A stretch of 48,458 nucleotides of DNA from NCBI GenBank assembly GCA_964395315.1, contig CAYNBI010000016.1:1-48458 (forward strand). Reading direction: 5' to 3'. The stretch's first letter is position 1; every line of letters starts with the position of its first letter. Source of the stretch: CAVORB01 sp964395315 (GTDB lineage Bacteria > Pseudomonadota > Gammaproteobacteria > Chromatiales > Chromatiaceae). Made by a program: the position numbers and the translations under genes. The notes below the pieces were generated by a model. The model saw only the letters and a program-made list of their open reading frames with translations, was not told where the DNA came from and searched no databases. This document shows positions 16,114 through 24,832 of the stretch, one piece after another.

Positions 16114-16641
16114 ATGGCGGAAAACGACAACCAATCCCAGGGCGTCAGCGCGACGCCCACCACGCGCGCTCCCGGCGGCGAGCAGGACCCCAGCGCTCAG
16201 CTTAACGCCTATGCGATCGATCGTCTGTCGCAGGCGTTCGAGACCAGTGCCAAGCGTTGGGAACTGATCGTCTATCCCTCCCTATTCGCCTTCATCATCC
16301 TTGCGGCCTATGGGTTCTATCTGGTCTTCAGCCTCGCCAAGGACGTGCATTACCTGGCCATCAGCGTCGATTCGAACATGACGGTGCTAGCGAGCAATAT
16401 GCAGTCGATCTCGGATAACGTCGGCCAGCTGAGCAATAACGTCCGCACCATGGCTGTCAGCGTCGAGTCCATCTCGCGCGATGTCAGTACCCTGGAACCC
16501 ATGTTGACCAGCATGGAAGCCATGGATCAGGCCATTCGCTCAATGACCTTGTCCACCGCGAACATGCGCGACGACATGTCGGTCATGAACCGCAGCATCA
16601 GTCGCCCCATGACCTTCGTGAATTGGTTCATGCCCTGGTAG
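16114..16641 (+). CDS. Membrane-anchored coiled-coil protein
   Basis: I do not recognise a named family. The 175 residues comprise a hydrophilic N-terminal stretch (about 1-45), a single transmembrane helix (about 51-74, IVYPSLFAFIILAAYGFYLV), and a long helix with heptad-like spacing of hydrophobics (about 80-160) rich in Asn, Ser and Met (SISDNVGQLSNNVRTM, DVSTLEPMLTSM). This is reminiscent of the coiled-coil part of methyl-accepting proteins, but no signalling hairpin tip is present. Topology suggests an external coiled coil ending in a short hydrophobic segment. It has its own promoter with an operator-like repeat, and lies between a ParA-like ATPase and a 5'-nucleotidase. Function unknown. 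Confidence 0.75.
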   Translation: MAENDNQSQGVSATPTTRAPGGEQDPSAQLNAYAIDRLSQAFETSAKRWELIVYPSLFAFIILAAYGFYLVFSLAKDVHYLAISVDSNMTVLASNMQSISDNVGQLSNNVRTMAVSVESISRDVSTLEPMLTSMEAMDQAIRSMTLSTANMRDDMSVMNRSISRPMTFVNWFMPW

Positions 16642-16791
16642 TGCTCGCGCGCGCGGATGCCGCAGCCGAGTTGTCACCGCCCTCCATTCGCTTCCGCCCT
16701 CATCGGGTGTTCCCGACGCCGGCATCGCAGACGATCGGGTCCCTCCCGGGAAAGGTGTCCGGTCGGACGGGAGACCGAGTGAGCGCCGTCC

Positions 16792-17706
16792 ATGACCGCC
16801 ACTAATACGCCAGTCCGTCTGGTGGTCGCGATCTCGTCGCGGGCTCTTTTCGACCTCAGCGAGTCGCATCGTGTGTTCGAGACCGAGGGCGTCGAGGCCT
16901 ATTGCCGCTATCAGCGTGAGCATGAGGAGGACTTGCTGGCGCCCGGCGTCGCGTTCGCCTCGGCGAAGAAGCTCTTGGCGTTGAACGAGCGTCTCGGCGA
17001 GCGCGGGCGCGTGGAGCTGATACTCCTATCGCGCAACAGCTCGGATACGGGTCTGCGCGTATTCAACTCGATCCGTCATTACGGGCTCGACATCAGTCGC
17101 GCCGCATTCGCCGGCGGCGCTAGCCCCTATCGTTACGTCGCCGCCTTCGGTGCGCACCTGTTCCTTTCCGCCGACCCAAGCGACGTCCGAATGGCACTGG
17201 AGGCGGGCTGCGCCGCCGCGACCATTCTTCCGCTGCAATCCGGCGCGGCCGAGGCCGAGGATAACCAGGCGCTTCGCATCGCCTTCGACGGGGATGCCGT
17301 CGTTTTCTCCGATGAGGCGGAGCGGATCTATCGCAGCCAGGGGCTCGAAGTGTTCAATGCGCGGGAGGCGGCGGCCGCCAGAGAGCCCCTCGGCGGCGGG
17401 CCGTTCAAGGGGTTCCTGGCGGCCATCCATCAGATCCAGGGCCTGTTTCCCGCCGAGGACGCACCTTTACGGACGGCGCTGATCACCGCCCGGGGGGCGC
17501 CCTCCCACGAACGAGTCATCCGCACGCTGCGTGCATGGGGCATCCGAATCGACGAGGCTCTGTTCCTTGGTGGGCTGGACAAGGGCCCATTCCTGCAGGC
17601 CTTCGATGCTGACATCTTCTTCGATGACCAGGAGGTTCACTGCGATTCTGCCCGCGCCCTGGTGGCTACGGGGCATGTCCCGCACGGAATCGCCAACAGC
17701 GGGTAA
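16792..17706 (+). CDS. 5'-nucleotidase (cytosolic NT5C1-like family)
   Basis: The 304-residue protein matches the bacterial/eukaryotic cytosolic 5'-nucleotidase family, which dephosphorylates nucleoside 5'-monophosphates. Characteristic segments are LVVAISSRALFDLSESH at the N-terminus, ILLSRNSSDTGLRVFNSI in the middle, and AFAGGASPYRYVAAFGAHLFLS, with a C-terminal LFLGGLDKGPFLQAFDADIFFDDQ that carries the acidic residues of the HAD-like active site. No signal peptide, so cytoplasmic. ATG 16792 follows a GAGTGAG ribosome site. It is convergent with the FimX-like gene (60 bases between stops). No other purine-salvage gene is adjacent. Confidence 0.88.
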   Translation: MTATNTPVRLVVAISSRALFDLSESHRVFETEGVEAYCRYQREHEEDLLAPGVAFASAKKLLALNERLGERGRVELILLSRNSSDTGLRVFNSIRHYGLDISRAAFAGGASPYRYVAAFGAHLFLSADPSDVRMALEAGCAAATILPLQSGAAEAEDNQALRIAFDGDAVVFSDEAERIYRSQGLEVFNAREAAAAREPLGGGPFKGFLAAIHQIQGLFPAEDAPLRTALITARGAPSHERVIRTLRAWGIRIDEALFLGGLDKGPFLQAFDADIFFDDQEVHCDSARALVATGHVPHGIANSG

Positions 17707-17766
17707 GCTCGCGTCGTCTGCTCAGAGGACGCAGGGCAGCCGAAGGCCGGCCCGCGACCCGGTCCC

Positions 17767-19866
17767 TCATCTGCGCGGGTCCTGGGCCTCGATGACCGGG
17801 CTCGGTTTCTGCAGGAAGTTGCCCTGGACGTAGTCGATGATGTCCGTGGTCCAGAGCACGGTCAGCGTGCGCGCGCTCTCCACGCCCGTGACCATGCAGC
17901 GGATGCCGGCATCGCGGGCAAGCTCCGCCAGCCCAATCAGGCGCTTCTGCTTGACCTCGTCGTCGGCGAGTCCCTTGGCCAGCTCGCGCGAGAAAATGAT
18001 GAAGTCGGGGCGCAAGTTGGTGAGCAAGACTTCCGGGTTCTGGCCTGTGCCGAACTGGTTCAATGCCACGCGGCATTTCACCTTCCGCAATCCGTCGCTC
18101 AATCTGGTGAAGGCCGCGGTGTGGCGGCGTGCCTGCTCTTCCGCGATCTGGAACGTCAGCCAGTTTCCCCGCGCCTGGAACTCCTGCAGACAATCGCAGA
18201 TCCAGATCAGAAGCTTATCTTCGAGCAGCGTTTCCTCAGCGATGTTGATGAAGAAGTTGAGCTTGATGCCCTGGGAACGCTTGGCGGCAAGTTCCGCGAT
18301 GGCGTGCCGGATGACCCAGTGGTCGACGGCGATCATCTTTCCGGAGCCGATCGCGGCGTTGAGGAACTCCTTGGCCTCCAATATCTTGCCGTCGCTGTCG
18401 CGCAGGCACAGGAGCACGCTGTAGTTCTCCTGGCTGTCGCCCTTCAGGCTCACTACTGGCTGGAACAACAACTGAAAGCCTTCCCCCTCTAGCGCTTGAT
18501 CGATGCGCGAAGCAAGGCGCCGGCCCTCTTCATCCAGACCCGCGTCGGGGGGGCTCGTGGTGGGTTCCGAGGACTGCGTCTCGGAGGTCTGCGGTTCGTC
18601 CAGCTCCAACGTGCCGAAGAGGTAGTCACGGTAGACATTGTCCAGTACGTCGGAAGGGGTGCAGGACCCTGGCTTAAGCAGCAAGATGCCGGTGCCGATT
18701 AGCGGGACGCTTTCGTCGTCCGTGCCGGCAGGCATCGGCAGTTGCACCTGTTTGGCAATTCGTGCCGCCAACTCTTCCGCTTCGTTTTGGGATACCGAGT
18801 CGACCAACAGCACGAAGGCGCCGTCGCCAACCCTGGTCGGAAAGGACCCCTTGGGACTAAGGGATTTAAGTGACTTGCCGAACGACGCCGCGGCTTCCAG
18901 GGCCGCTGTCATGCCTTCTTTCTGCAGGATCTGTGAAAACGTGTTGATTCCGAAATAAATGGCGGCGAATCTCTTGCTGGCGGGATGCGCCTGATCCAGG
19001 CGGGTCGACAGCTCCTCCATCAAGGCCGCACGGTTGGGCAGGCCGGTATCCTCATCAACGAGGCCGCGCGCATCGGAGACCGCCTGTCGCATCACGCCTT
19101 GCACCGACACCTGCAGGCACGGCTCCCCGTCGAGCTTGGAACGGGACACGTTCAAGCGCGCAGGAAACGAGTTGTCGTCCGCGCGCACGCACTCGATGTC
19201 CATGGTCCGGGTCTCGTTCTCGAACATGTGCTCGAGCTGACGGAGGACACTCCGCGCCTCGCCTTGGTGGTCCGGGGCGATGAGGTCGAGCAGTGGATAG
19301 CCCTCCAGATCCTCGATGGCTGCGAAGCCGAACAGTTCCTGGTAGGCCGGGTTGACCTGGATGTGCATGCCGTCCTGGATGAAGGCGACGGCATCCCCAG
19401 ACGAGTCCATCACGTCTTTCGCCCGTTGCTCGCAGTCCCTCAGCCGCTCGCGCAGGCGCTGCGCCGTGCGGCGGTGGCCGAGATCCGAGAGCTCACGGGA
19501 TACGATGAGCTGGAGGTGTTCCGTATCCCCGAGCTCTGTCAGGTCCCTGGCGCCGGCGCGCATCGCCATGATCAGGGACGTCGAATCGGTCTCCTTGCCG
19601 GCGACGACGATCAGGGGCAGGTCGATATCCAGCTCGCTGTAGCTTCGCATGCAGGCGGCGAGGTCGATATTGGGGTCATACTCGCAGCATAGGATGAGGT
19701 CGAAGGCCTGACCGCGAGTCAATTCGGTCAGCTGCGCCGGATCCCGGGTGAAGGTGCCGTGCACGGCGAGGCCGCCGTTGCGCAGCGATGTGATGATGCC
19801 TTCCGCGTCCTCTTCCTGCGAAGTCAAAAGAAGGATATTCATCGCTTGAGACAGGGAGTCCATCAT
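17767..19866 (-). CDS. FimX-like protein: REC-like, PAS, degenerate GGDEF, degenerate EAL
   Basis: The 699-residue cytoplasmic protein has a receiver-like domain (1-130), a PAS domain (about 150-260, FIQDGMHIQVNPAYQELFG), a GGDEF-like domain in which the motif reads VGDGA, and an EAL-like domain. In the EAL part the catalytic residues are gone: EAL becomes SVL in ENYSVLLCLRD, the DDFGTG region reads NQFGTG, and AEGVE is TGVES. The end QGNFLQKP is typical. This architecture and pattern of decay match FimX, a non-enzymatic c-di-GMP receptor that controls type IV pili and twitching. No pil genes are in the window, so the pilus link rests on architecture. Two ATGs (19864-19866, 19861-19863) lack a good ribosome site. 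Confidence 0.85.
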   Translation of the reverse strand: MMDSLSQAMNILLLTSQEEDAEGIITSLRNGGLAVHGTFTRDPAQLTELTRGQAFDLILCCEYDPNIDLAACMRSYSELDIDLPLIVVAGKETDSTSLIMAMRAGARDLTELGDTEHLQLIVSRELSDLGHRRTAQRLRERLRDCEQRAKDVMDSSGDAVAFIQDGMHIQVNPAYQELFGFAAIEDLEGYPLLDLIAPDHQGEARSVLRQLEHMFENETRTMDIECVRADDNSFPARLNVSRSKLDGEPCLQVSVQGVMRQAVSDARGLVDEDTGLPNRAALMEELSTRLDQAHPASKRFAAIYFGINTFSQILQKEGMTAALEAAASFGKSLKSLSPKGSFPTRVGDGAFVLLVDSVSQNEAEELAARIAKQVQLPMPAGTDDESVPLIGTGILLLKPGSCTPSDVLDNVYRDYLFGTLELDEPQTSETQSSEPTTSPPDAGLDEEGRRLASRIDQALEGEGFQLLFQPVVSLKGDSQENYSVLLCLRDSDGKILEAKEFLNAAIGSGKMIAVDHWVIRHAIAELAAKRSQGIKLNFFINIAEETLLEDKLLIWICDCLQEFQARGNWLTFQIAEEQARRHTAAFTRLSDGLRKVKCRVALNQFGTGQNPEVLLTNLRPDFIIFSRELAKGLADDEVKQKRLIGLAELARDAGIRCMVTGVESARTLTVLWTTDIIDYVQGNFLQKPSPVIEAQDPRR

Positions 19867-20007
19867 TCTTGAACGAGCGTTCTTGTTGATCTTGGCTGAC
19901 GGAGGGGTGCGCCATCGGTCGCCGTTCCCGTCATGCGGCGTCGCTACCGAGCGGTAAGTGGCAGCGATTATGTATGGTTCGTGACGCGTACACCATAACC
20001 GATTTCG

Positions 20008-21036
20008 TCAGATGACGGGCGTCTTGTGTGGCCGGCCGGCCTCTTCGCGCACCAAGCGTGGCACCAGGTAACCGGGCAGCCGGCGGCGCAATTCCGACAT
20101 CAGCTCGACGGCGACAGCGGTGCGCACAAAGAAGTGGGTTGCGCCGGCGACGCGATCGAGCATGTGCAGGTAGTAGGGCAGAACACCGGCGGCGAATAGG
20201 CCCTCGCACAGCTCCGCAAGCACGGCGACGCGATCATTCACCCCCGCGAGGAGCACGCTCTGATTCAGCAGGATTATGCTGGACTGCCGCAAACGGTCCA
20301 ATGCCGCCCCGACCTCCGTGGACAGCTCTCGTGGATGGTTGGCGTGCACCACCAGGACGGATGCCAAGCGGCTGGCCGCAAGCGCTTCGCAGAGCCCGGG
20401 CGTAACGCGGGAAGGCAGCACGATCGGCAGCCTCGTGTGCACACGCAGGCGCTTGAGGTGCGGGATCGCGTCGAGCTGGGCGATCAGGTCGGCGAGCAGG
20501 CGGTCGTCGAGCATCAATGGATCGCCCCCGCTCAATATCACCTCGTCGATGTCGGGCGACGCGGCGACCTGCGCGATTGCACCGGTGGTCCGGTCGTGCA
20601 GGCCGCCGAGCTCCGCGTAGGGGTAGTGGCGTCGAAAACAGTAACGGCAATGCACCGCGCAGGCGGCGGTGGCCATCAGCAGCGCCCTTCCCCGGTATTT
20701 CTGCAGCAGGCCGGGTGCCCTGAGCGCGGCGGCGTCACCGACCGGATCACGCTGAAAGCCCGGCTGCGCCCGCAGCTCATGCCCCAGCGGAAGGATCTGG
20801 CGTAGCAGTGGATCGTCCGGGTTGCCATGCTCCATGAGGGCGGCGAAACCGCGCGGAACCAGGAGCCGAAAGCTCTGCGAGGCCTCCCGCGCCTCCGGCA
20901 GCAGGCTGCGGGGCAGCCCCAGCATGTCGAGGAGCGACTCGGGACGGGTGATGGCCGCGGCGAGGTCCCGCTTCCAGAGCGGAATCTGACAGGCGGACTC
21001 GCTTCGCGCTAAAATTACCGGTTTTATCGGCCCCAT
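20008..21036 (-). CDS. epmB: EF-P beta-lysine isomerase (lysine 2,3-aminomutase-like, radical SAM)
   Basis: EpmB converts alpha-lysine to beta-lysine, which EpmA attaches to elongation factor P. The 342-residue protein has the radical-SAM cluster motif CAVHCRYC (Cys126, Cys130, Cys133), followed by FRRHYPYAE, the segment ILSGGDPLMLDD, and the family ending VPYYLHMLDRVAGATHFFV-like sequence with YLVPRLVREEAG. It diverges from efp with only 16 bases between the two start codons, so each promoter must lie inside the other gene. Together with efp and epmA the whole modification pathway sits within 2.6 kb. The ATG at 21034-21036 has no obvious ribosome site; length agrees with the E. coli protein. 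Confidence 0.95.
   Translation of the reverse strand: MGPIKPVILARSESACQIPLWKRDLAAAITRPESLLDMLGLPRSLLPEAREASQSFRLLVPRGFAALMEHGNPDDPLLRQILPLGHELRAQPGFQRDPVGDAAALRAPGLLQKYRGRALLMATAACAVHCRYCFRRHYPYAELGGLHDRTTGAIAQVAASPDIDEVILSGGDPLMLDDRLLADLIAQLDAIPHLKRLRVHTRLPIVLPSRVTPGLCEALAASRLASVLVVHANHPRELSTEVGAALDRLRQSSIILLNQSVLLAGVNDRVAVLAELCEGLFAAGVLPYYLHMLDRVAGATHFFVRTAVAVELMSELRRRLPGYLVPRLVREEAGRPHKTPVI
20986..21015 (+). promoter_or_regulatory. efp promoter inside the 5' end of epmB
   Basis: CTGACA (20986-20991), an 18-base spacer and TAAAAT (21010-21015) predict a transcription start near 21022, about 30 bases before efp. The element lies wholly within the first codons of the divergently read epmB. 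Confidence 0.5.
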
Positions 21037-21052
21037 CTGACAGAGACACTAC

Positions 21053-21625
21053 ATGGCAAGCTACAGCACCAACGAATTCCGGGGTGGCCTCAAGATCATG
21101 CTCGATGGCGATCCATACGTCATCGTCGAGAACGAGTTCGTCAAGCCGGGCAAGGGCCAGGCTTTCAACCGCGTCAAGGTCCGCAATCTGAAAACCGGAC
21201 GGGTGGTCGAGAAGACCTTCAAATCCGGCGATTCCGTGGAGGCCGCTGACGTGCATGATACGCAGATGCAGTATCTGTACAACGACGGTGAGCTCTGGTA
21301 CTTCATGGACCCGGAGTCTTTCGAGCAGCTGAGCGCCGATGCCAACGCGGTCGGAGAGGCCGCGAAGTGGATCAAGGAGCAGGACATGTGCGCCGTGACC
21401 CTCTGGAACGGCGCGCCGCTGAGCATCGAGCCCCCCAATTTCGTCGTGCTCGAGATCACCGAGACCGATCCCGGCGTGCGCGGCGACACCTCGGGGGGCG
21501 GCGGCAAGCCCGCCACCCTGGAGACGGGTGCGGTGGTGCGCGTACCCCTGTTCGTGCAGACCGGCGAGCTGATCAAGGTCGACACCCGCTCCGGGGCATA
21601 CGTCTCCCGCGCCAGGGAGGAGTGA
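21053..21625 (+). CDS. efp: Elongation factor P
   Basis: EF-P enters the ribosome E site and rescues translation stalled at polyproline stretches. The 190-residue protein starts MASYSTNEFRGGLKIML and carries the modification loop KPGKGQA with Lys34 at the expected position, the site that EpmA/EpmB convert to beta-lysyl-lysine. The three domains and C-terminus (DTRSGAYVSRARE) are typical. The stop codon overlaps the GTG start of epmA. The need for EF-P is obvious in this genome, because the RND pump at 9.4-13.4 kb has long Pro-rich runs. Confidence 0.97.
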   Translation: MASYSTNEFRGGLKIMLDGDPYVIVENEFVKPGKGQAFNRVKVRNLKTGRVVEKTFKSGDSVEAADVHDTQMQYLYNDGELWYFMDPESFEQLSADANAVGEAAKWIKEQDMCAVTLWNGAPLSIEPPNFVVLEITETDPGVRGDTSGGGGKPATLETGAVVRVPLFVQTGELIKVDTRSGAYVSRAREE

Positions 21626-22596
21626 GCGCCGGCGTCTGGCGGCCCGCTGCGTCGGCGGACGTATTGCGCGCCCGAGCCCGCCTGCTCGCGCGCATCCGCG
21701 CCTTCTTCGACGCCGCCGGTGTGATGGAGGTCGAGACGCCGATCGCGTCCCGCGCCGCGGCCACCGACCCAGCCATCGCCAGCCTGCGAACGGCGTGCCC
21801 CGGCCTCGCTCCCGCGGTCGGGCCGCTGTGGCTTCAGACCTCGCCGGAGCTCGCGATGAAGCGCCTGTTGGCGGCCGGCTCCGGTCCCATCTATCAGACC
21901 TGCAAAGTCTTTCGCGACGGTGAGCGTGGACGGCTACACCACCCCGAGTTCACCCTGCTGGAGTGGTACCGTCCCGGCTGGGACCATCATGGACTCATGG
22001 AAGAGGTTGCGGATCTGGTGCGGCTCGCCCTTGAGCGGCCGGACCTGCCGGTAGAGAAGACGCCCTATCGCCAGCTGTTTCTGGACAGGCTCGGGCTGGA
22101 CCCGCTGCGCGCCGCCACCAGGGAGCTGCGCCGGGCGGCGGGGCGGGGGATCCCGGCGGCGGATGCCCTCGATCTCGATCGCGATGGCTGGCTGGACCTG
22201 CTTCTCAGCCACCTGATCGAGCCAGGGCTCGGCCGCGGCCGTCTCAGCTTCGTCTACGACTACCCGCCGAGCCAGGCCGCGCTCGCGCGTGTCAGCGGCG
22301 GTGAGGAGCCCGTGGCGGAGCGCTTCGAGCTCTACCTGGAGGGTATGGAGCTGGCGAACGGCTTCAACGAGCTCACGGATGGCGGCGAGCAGCGGCGCCG
22401 CTTCCAGGCCGACCTCGCGCGGCGGGCGGCCGATGGCATGGCGCAGCCGCCCTTGGACGAGGCATTTCTCGCCGCCCTGGATGCGGGCTTGCCGGACTGC
22501 GCGGGGGTCGCCCTGGGGTTGGACCGCTTGCTCATGGCGGCCACCGGGAGCCCGCATATCGACGAGGTCCTGGCGTTCCCGTTGGAGCGGGCTTGA
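21622..22596 (+). CDS. epmA: EF-P lysine lysyltransferase
   Basis: EpmA is a paralogue of the catalytic core of class II lysyl-tRNA synthetase that attaches (R)-beta-lysine to Lys34 of EF-P. The 324-residue frame has class II motifs: FRDGERG then HHPEFTLLEWY (motif 2) and GVALGLDRLLM (motif 3), with no N-terminal anticodon-binding domain. I chose GTG 21622, which overlaps the efp stop codon (GTGA) behind a GGGAGG ribosome site and gives the family length; a longer open frame upstream is only the shadow of efp. Its position in one unit with efp is unambiguous. Confidence 0.95.
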   Translation: MSAGVWRPAASADVLRARARLLARIRAFFDAAGVMEVETPIASRAAATDPAIASLRTACPGLAPAVGPLWLQTSPELAMKRLLAAGSGPIYQTCKVFRDGERGRLHHPEFTLLEWYRPGWDHHGLMEEVADLVRLALERPDLPVEKTPYRQLFLDRLGLDPLRAATRELRRAAGRGIPAADALDLDRDGWLDLLLSHLIEPGLGRGRLSFVYDYPPSQAALARVSGGEEPVAERFELYLEGMELANGFNELTDGGEQRRRFQADLARRAADGMAQPPLDEAFLAALDAGLPDCAGVALGLDRLLMAATGSPHIDEVLAFPLERA

Positions 22597-22629
22597 CCGC
22601 AGAGCCGGTGGACGGGACACGGCGGCCCT

Positions 22630-22649
22630 GGGCGGAAAGGTCTCCGCCC
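22630..22649 (+). terminator. Hairpin between epmA and sucrose-phosphate synthase
   Basis: A perfect 7-bp stem (GGGCGGA / TCCGCCC) with a 6-base loop lies 33 bases after the epmA stop. There is no T-run after it. It ends two bases before the first possible ATG of the next gene and would occlude it, which is one reason to prefer the later start at 22694. TATGAT directly after it (22651-22656) could be a -10 box. Confidence 0.4.
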
Positions 22650-22693
22650 GTATGATAAAGTCCTCGGCATCTTTTCGGAGCGACGGTCAGCGC

Positions 22694-24832
22694 ATGTATC
22701 TCCTTCTGGTGAGCGTCCACGGCCTCATTCGCGGTCACGAGCTCGAGCTTGGTCGCGATGCCGATACCGGCGGTCAGACCAAGTACGTGGTCGATCTCGC
22801 GCGGGCGCTAGCGAAGCGGGACGACGTTGACCAGGTCGACCTGGTCACGCGTCGCGTCGTCGATGCACGGGTCAGTGCCGATTACGCGGAACCGATCGAG
22901 CTGCTGTCGCCCAAGGCCCGCATCGTGCGCATCGACGCCGGTCCTGAAGAGTATCTGCCCAAGGAGTCCTTGTGGGACCATCTGGACAGCTTCGGGGACA
23001 ATCTGGTGCACTGGCTCAACGAGCAGGGCCGCATGCCCGATCTGGTGCACAGCCACTACGCGGATGCCGGCTACGTTGGCGTGCGGTTGTCTAGCCTGCT
23101 CGGCATTGCCCTGGTGCACACCGGCCATTCCCTGGGGCGCGACAAACGCCAGCGTCTCCTCGCCGCGGGTCTGCAGCTGGAGGAGATTGACCGGCGCTAC
23201 AACCTGAATCGCCGGGTGGACGCGGAGGAGGAGGTGCTGGCGAACGCGGACCTGGTGATCACTAGCACGCACCAGGAGATCGAGGATCAGTACGGGCTCT
23301 ACGACTACTACCGGCCCGACCGCATGGCGGTCATTCCCCCGGGAACCGACCTCGAGCAGTTTCGCCCGCCAGAATCCGGGGAACCGGCGATCCCTTTTGC
23401 CAAGAAGGTGACGCGGTTCCTGACGGATGCGGACAAGCCGTTGATCCTGGCCCTGTCGCGCCCGGATCCGCGCAAGAACATCGGCAGCCTGGTCGATGCA
23501 TACGGCCAGTCCCCGCGGCTGCAGGAGATTGCGAATCTGCTGATCATAGCCGGTAGCCGGGATGACATCCGCGAGATGGACGAGGGAGCCCAGTCGGTGT
23601 TGACGGAGATCCTGGTTGCCGTCGACGCTTATGACATCTACGGGCGCGTGGCGATGCCGAAGCGCCACGGCTCCGATGAGGTGCCCGGGATTTATCGTCT
23701 GGCCGCCGCATCGGGCGGGGTGTTCATCAATCCCGCGCTCACCGAGCCCTTCGGCCTGACCCTGCTCGAGGCCGCCGCGAGCGGTCTTCCGCTGGTCGCA
23801 ACCGAGAACGGCGGTCCGGTGGACATCATCGCCAACTGTCGCAATGGCCTGCTGGTGGATCCCCTGGACACGGATGCCATCGCCGCTGCCCTTTTGGAGG
23901 TGCTGGGGGACCGGGATCGCTGGAAGGAGCTATCCGAAAATGGCCTGCGCGCGGTGCGTGAGCATTATTCCTGGGACGCGCACGCCGAGACCTACTGCGA
24001 GAAGGTCAAGCCGCTGCTGCAGCGACACGAGCGCATCCCCGAGACCCTGTCCGCGCGCCGTCCCCTGCGCTACCGTGACCGCGCCCTGTTCACCGACCTC
24101 GATCAGAGCCTTCTCGGTAACCCCGAGGGGCTGCACCGGTTCGCGGAGGTGATGCGTGAGAACCGCAAGTGCGTCACCTTCGGCATCGCCACCGGCCGCC
24201 GCCTGGATTCGGCCATGTCGGTGCTGAAGAAGAACGGCCTGCCGCTTCCGGATGTGCTGATCAGCAGCCTGGGGACCGAGATACACTACGGCCGCAATCT
24301 GGTCTTGGACGAGTACTGGGGGGCTCACATCGACCATCTCTGGAAACCCGCCGCGGTCCGACGCGCCCTCAAGGACCTGCCCGGCCTGGTACTGCAGCCG
24401 CGAAACGAGCAGACCCGCTTCAAGGTCTCCTACCATTACGATCCGAGCGTCGCGCCGGCGGTCGAGGAGATCAACACCCTGCTGCGTTCCAAGGAGGTGA
24501 CGGCGAACGTCATCCACTCCTTCGGCCAGTTCCTGGACGTGATCCCCGGACGAGCGAGCAAGGGGCTGGCGCTGCGGTACGCAGCACAGAGATGGGAGAT
24601 GCCACTGGAGCACATCCTGGTGGCGGGAGGGTCCGGCGCCGACGAGGACATGATGCGGGGCAACACCCTTGCGGTGGTGGTGGCCAACCGCCACCACGAG
24701 GAGTTGTCAGGGCTCGAGGAGCAGGACCGCGTGTATTTCGCGGTGCAGGATCATGCCCTGGGCATCCTGGAGGCCATCGAGTATTACGATTTCTTTCGCT
24801 CCTGCCGCGCCCCCGTTTCGGAAGGCACATGA
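22694..24832 (+). CDS. sps: Sucrose-phosphate synthase
   Basis: SPS transfers glucose from UDP-glucose to fructose 6-phosphate, giving sucrose 6-phosphate. The first 480 residues are a GT-B glycosyltransferase of family 4: DADTGGQTKYVVDLARAL near the N-terminus, HSHYADAGYVG, ALSRPDPRKNI, and the nucleotide-sugar EX7E motif in NPALTEPFGLTLLEAA. The last 230 residues are an HAD domain like sucrose-phosphatase in which motifs have drifted (TDLDQS for DxDxT, GGSGADED for GDSGND), as is usual in SPS of cyanobacteria and methanotrophs. ATG 22694 gives 712 residues; an in-frame ATG at 22652 adds 14 but sits against a hairpin. The stop overlaps the next start (ATGA). Confidence 0.95.
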   Translation: MYLLLVSVHGLIRGHELELGRDADTGGQTKYVVDLARALAKRDDVDQVDLVTRRVVDARVSADYAEPIELLSPKARIVRIDAGPEEYLPKESLWDHLDSFGDNLVHWLNEQGRMPDLVHSHYADAGYVGVRLSSLLGIALVHTGHSLGRDKRQRLLAAGLQLEEIDRRYNLNRRVDAEEEVLANADLVITSTHQEIEDQYGLYDYYRPDRMAVIPPGTDLEQFRPPESGEPAIPFAKKVTRFLTDADKPLILALSRPDPRKNIGSLVDAYGQSPRLQEIANLLIIAGSRDDIREMDEGAQSVLTEILVAVDAYDIYGRVAMPKRHGSDEVPGIYRLAAASGGVFINPALTEPFGLTLLEAAASGLPLVATENGGPVDIIANCRNGLLVDPLDTDAIAAALLEVLGDRDRWKELSENGLRAVREHYSWDAHAETYCEKVKPLLQRHERIPETLSARRPLRYRDRALFTDLDQSLLGNPEGLHRFAEVMRENRKCVTFGIATGRRLDSAMSVLKKNGLPLPDVLISSLGTEIHYGRNLVLDEYWGAHIDHLWKPAAVRRALKDLPGLVLQPRNEQTRFKVSYHYDPSVAPAVEEINTLLRSKEVTANVIHSFGQFLDVIPGRASKGLALRYAAQRWEMPLEHILVAGGSGADEDMMRGNTLAVVVANRHHEELSGLEEQDRVYFAVQDHALGILEAIEYYDFFRSCRAPVSEGT

